A DNA stretch of 19,269 nt from Allomyces macrogynus ATCC 38327 (lineage: Eukaryota > Blastocladiomycota > Blastocladiomycetes > Blastocladiales > Blastocladiaceae). Both the position numbers and the translations under genes were made by a program. The DNA lies in assembly GCA_000151295.1 (NCBI GenBank), contig GG745373.1:233320-252588 (forward strand). The letters are read 5' to 3'. Positions within the stretch are counted from its first letter, which is position 1, and each line of letters opens with the position of its first letter. The notes beneath the pieces were generated by a model, which was not told the DNA's origin, ran no database searches, and worked only from the letters and a program-made list of their open reading frames with translations. Positions 17,140 through 19,269 of the stretch are shown here, piece after piece.

Positions 17140-19161
17140 ATGCCTTCCGCCGCCAACCCCAGCTCGCGCCGGGCAGGGACCCGCCGCCAACCCCAGCTCG
17201 CGCCGGGCAAGGCACCCGCCGCCAACGCACCACCACCACCGTCCGCCGCGGTCGCACCTGCGCCGCGCCGCCTGCTCTCGCTCTCTGGCGCCTTCTCCAC
17301 CACCTCGCGCGTCGCGCCGACCGCCAAAGGCGCGCGCCCCATCGCGCCGCCACCGCCACCCCCACCGCCCGCGACGCACGCGCCCGCGCTTCGCAGTCCC
17401 AAACTCGGCCGGATCGCCTTTTCCACACGCTCGCTCGTCTCATCCTCTGCGCGCCCAACCGCGCCGTACCTCGCGACCCCCGTTTCCGGGACCTCGGCGT
17501 CATCGACCCGCCCGGCATCGGCGCTGTCGACGGCACGACTCGCGCGACATGTCCCCGCGTCGTCAGACGCGACGGCCGCGGCCGCAGCGATCGCGTGTGC
17601 GCGCGTCACGTCCGCCGCCGTGCGGGGAACCGCTGGCGCGGGCCGTGATCGTGTCGCCGACCGTCTCCTCGGCTAGCTTGGCCACGCCGTTACCGCCGAT
17701 CGCGAACGGGAAGGACCATATTGTCTCACCGCGCACGTCGCACACGCCACTGTCATACCTGCTCGGCGGGCACACGGCGCCGGTGCGCGAGTCGGTCGTG
17801 CTGACGCTCGACCAGCTGATGCGCGCGCCGCCGCCGCCGCCGATCAATTTGGAGCAGTCTGCGGGGACGGGCGATATGGCGCTCGTCGGGCTCGCGAATA
17901 TCGGGAACACGTGTTACATGGCCGCGGCACTGCAGGGCTTAGCGTCGGTCGATGTCCTGGCCACTTACTTGCTCGGGATCGAGGACGCGGATTTGAATCC
18001 GTATTCGGATACGAAGGGTCAGTTGGCGCTCGCGCTGGCGAGACTGTTGCGCGAGATGCACGCGGCGAGGGGCGCGGTGAGTCCGCGCGCGTTCAAGCGC
18101 GAGGTCGAGCGGTGGGCGCCGCATTTCCAGGGCTACGAGTACGTCATGCTGTCATCTCACTCTTCTATACCGGCCGACTGACGAACGGTGTTCCACTAGT
18201 CAACAGGACGCGCAAGAATTCCTGCGCTTCTTACTCGACGGTCTCGCGACCGACCTCGCGCGCGTGCGGTACCTCGCGCACTTTGCCGTCGCTGAGCGCG
18301 ACGAGGACGCACTGCCACCTCATCTCAAGGCGTGTGTCGCCTGGGCCAAGTATCAGCACCGTTCGGCGTCGGCGGTCGGCGACTTGTTTGCGGGCCAGTT
18401 GCAGTCGACAATTACGTGCCTGACGTGCGGGCAGAAATCGGTCACGTTCGACGTGTTCTGGGACTTGTCGGTGCCGTTGGTCGTCAGGAGGGAGCCGCCG
18501 GAGCCGGGAGTAGCGAGGAACGGGGTCCACGCGAGGCCCATGCTCGCGCCGGTCGCGCTCGAAGATTGCCTGCGCGAGTTTGCGCGGGACGAGGAGTTGG
18601 ATCCGAACGAGTGGTACCATTGCCCGAGGTGCGTGTCTTAACTGCTTCAATTGTTGGGAAACTGGAACATGCGACTGACTGACGCTGTGGAACACAGGTG
18701 TCAACGCCGTGAACGATCCAGTAAACGGCTGCAGGTGCACCGCGCGCCGCCCGTGCTCGTCGTGCACTTGAAGCGGTTCGCGTCGTTGCGCGCCAAACTG
18801 TCGGTCCCCGTCGACTTTCCCGTCGACCGCCTTGACTTGTCGGTCGCCGCGACCGGTACACACCTTCTCCACCCTATACGCCGTTCATCCACGCCGCTGA
18901 CACACTCCGCCCCTTCGGTTAGCCCCCGTCCCGGCCGCCTACAAGCTCGTCGCCGTCGTGCAGCACTACGGGTCGCTGGCCATGGGCCACTACACGGCGA
19001 CGGTGCGCCGCGCGGGCGACCGGTGGTTCAAGGCCAACGATTCGACCGTCATGCAGGTCGACCCGGGCAACTGGGCGACGGATGCGTATGTCCTGTTTTA
19101 CCAGGCTGACCCGCCGTGGCCGCCACCGCCGACACCGCCATTGCCGCCGCCGCTTGCATGA
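17140..19161 (+). CDS. Ubiquitin-specific protease (USP, USP2/Doa4-like catalytic domain)
   Basis: USPs are cysteine proteases that remove ubiquitin from proteins. Proposed exons: 17140-17594, 17677-18138, 18200-18628, 18698-18855, 18923-19161; total 1743 nt, 580 aa. The N-terminal about 190 residues are disordered Ser/Pro/Ala-rich. The catalytic domain begins LANIGNTCYMAAALQGL (catalytic Cys231), continues [35 protein letters not shown], has zinc CxxC pairs CLTC (379-382) and CPRC (447-450), VLVVHLKRF, and the His box GHYTA (His524) with the third triad residue at ANDS (Asp541). A Pro-rich C-terminus ends it. Introns 2-4 (donors GTACGT, GTGCGT, GTACAC; CTGAC branches in all) are firm. The first intron (17595-17676, donor GTGTGC) is a weak guess needed to link the N-terminal frame to the catalytic frame. 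Confidence 0.88.
17147..17214 (+). repeat. 34-bp tandem duplication at the USP 5' end
   Basis: A unit starting CCGCCGCCAACCCCAGC is repeated with a 34-nt period (17147-17180 and 17181-17214). The first 29 bases are identical, and an 11-nt partial third copy begins near 17216. Because 34 is not a multiple of three, the two copies would be read in different frames within the proposed coding region. Confidence 0.85.
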
Positions 19162-19269
19162 GTCGCGCGCGAGCGGTGTGTAATATATACCTGATGACTG
19201 GCGGTATCGAATCTGTGTGGGTGGGGAAGGCGGCGGGAAGGCGAAAACGTCGGTGTTCGATAGATATTT
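19162..19269 (+). other. 3' flank of the USP gene
   Basis: After the TGA at 19159-19161 there is an AT-rich patch TAATATATA near 19182-19190, a plausible part of a fungal polyadenylation region. Nothing else is seen before the window ends. Confidence 0.4.

Noticed and set aside
16475..17536. Long Arg-rich frames on both strands in the SH3/USP gap
   Set aside because: Composition shadows of GC-rich DNA. They overlap each other and no domain, signal or splice link supports them.

Overview
The window is a compact, GC-rich piece of a eukaryotic nuclear genome, most likely from a zoosporic (flagellated) fungus of the Blastocladiomycota or Chytridiomycota type. Reasons: short introns of about 60-105 nt with CTGAC-like branch points; fungal-style secreted Thr-rich and expansin-like proteins; a yeast-like STT3; and a flagellar dynein-arm assembly factor (DNAAF6/PIH1D3 type), which non-flagellated fungi lack. 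The lineage is inferred; no rRNA or marker gene is present to fix it.

Layout, left to right: an incomplete gene running off the left edge (minus, 1-666); a long promoter region with a TATA box; a secreted Thr-rich mucin-like protein (2005-3555, plus); the catalytic oligosaccharyltransferase subunit STT3 (4113-6630, plus, five exons including a probable 3-nt microexon); DNAAF6 (7051-7834, minus); the proteasome regulator PI31/PSMF1 (8150-9402, plus); a Dpy-30-motif protein (9618-10211, minus); an expansin-like secreted protein (10628-11690, plus); the tRNA cytosine methyltransferase DNMT2/TRDMT1 (11828-13380, minus); a TIMMDC1-like mitochondrial complex I assembly factor (13707-14538, plus); a secreted-ectodomain / single-TM / SH3 protein (14583-16622, minus); and a ubiquitin-specific protease (about 17140-19161, plus).

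No operon-like pathway is visible. The genes are mostly housekeeping and form five head-to-head pairs that share intergenic regions of about 0.3-1.3 kb, with tail-to-tail gaps as small as 44 nt. Exon-intron structures were rebuilt by hand from reading-frame continuity, family alignment from memory and splice signals. In every multi-exon model the summed exon length is a multiple of three. Across the 21 introns proposed, 18 have C at donor position +4 (mostly GTACGT or GTGCGT) rather than the usual A.

The most notable signals are the 3-nt exon needed to restore the invariant DPW motif of STT3, the +4C donor preference, and a near-identical 21-bp element plus further shared blocks upstream of both STT3 and PI31. 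I found no mobile element, CRISPR array, tRNA or rRNA.
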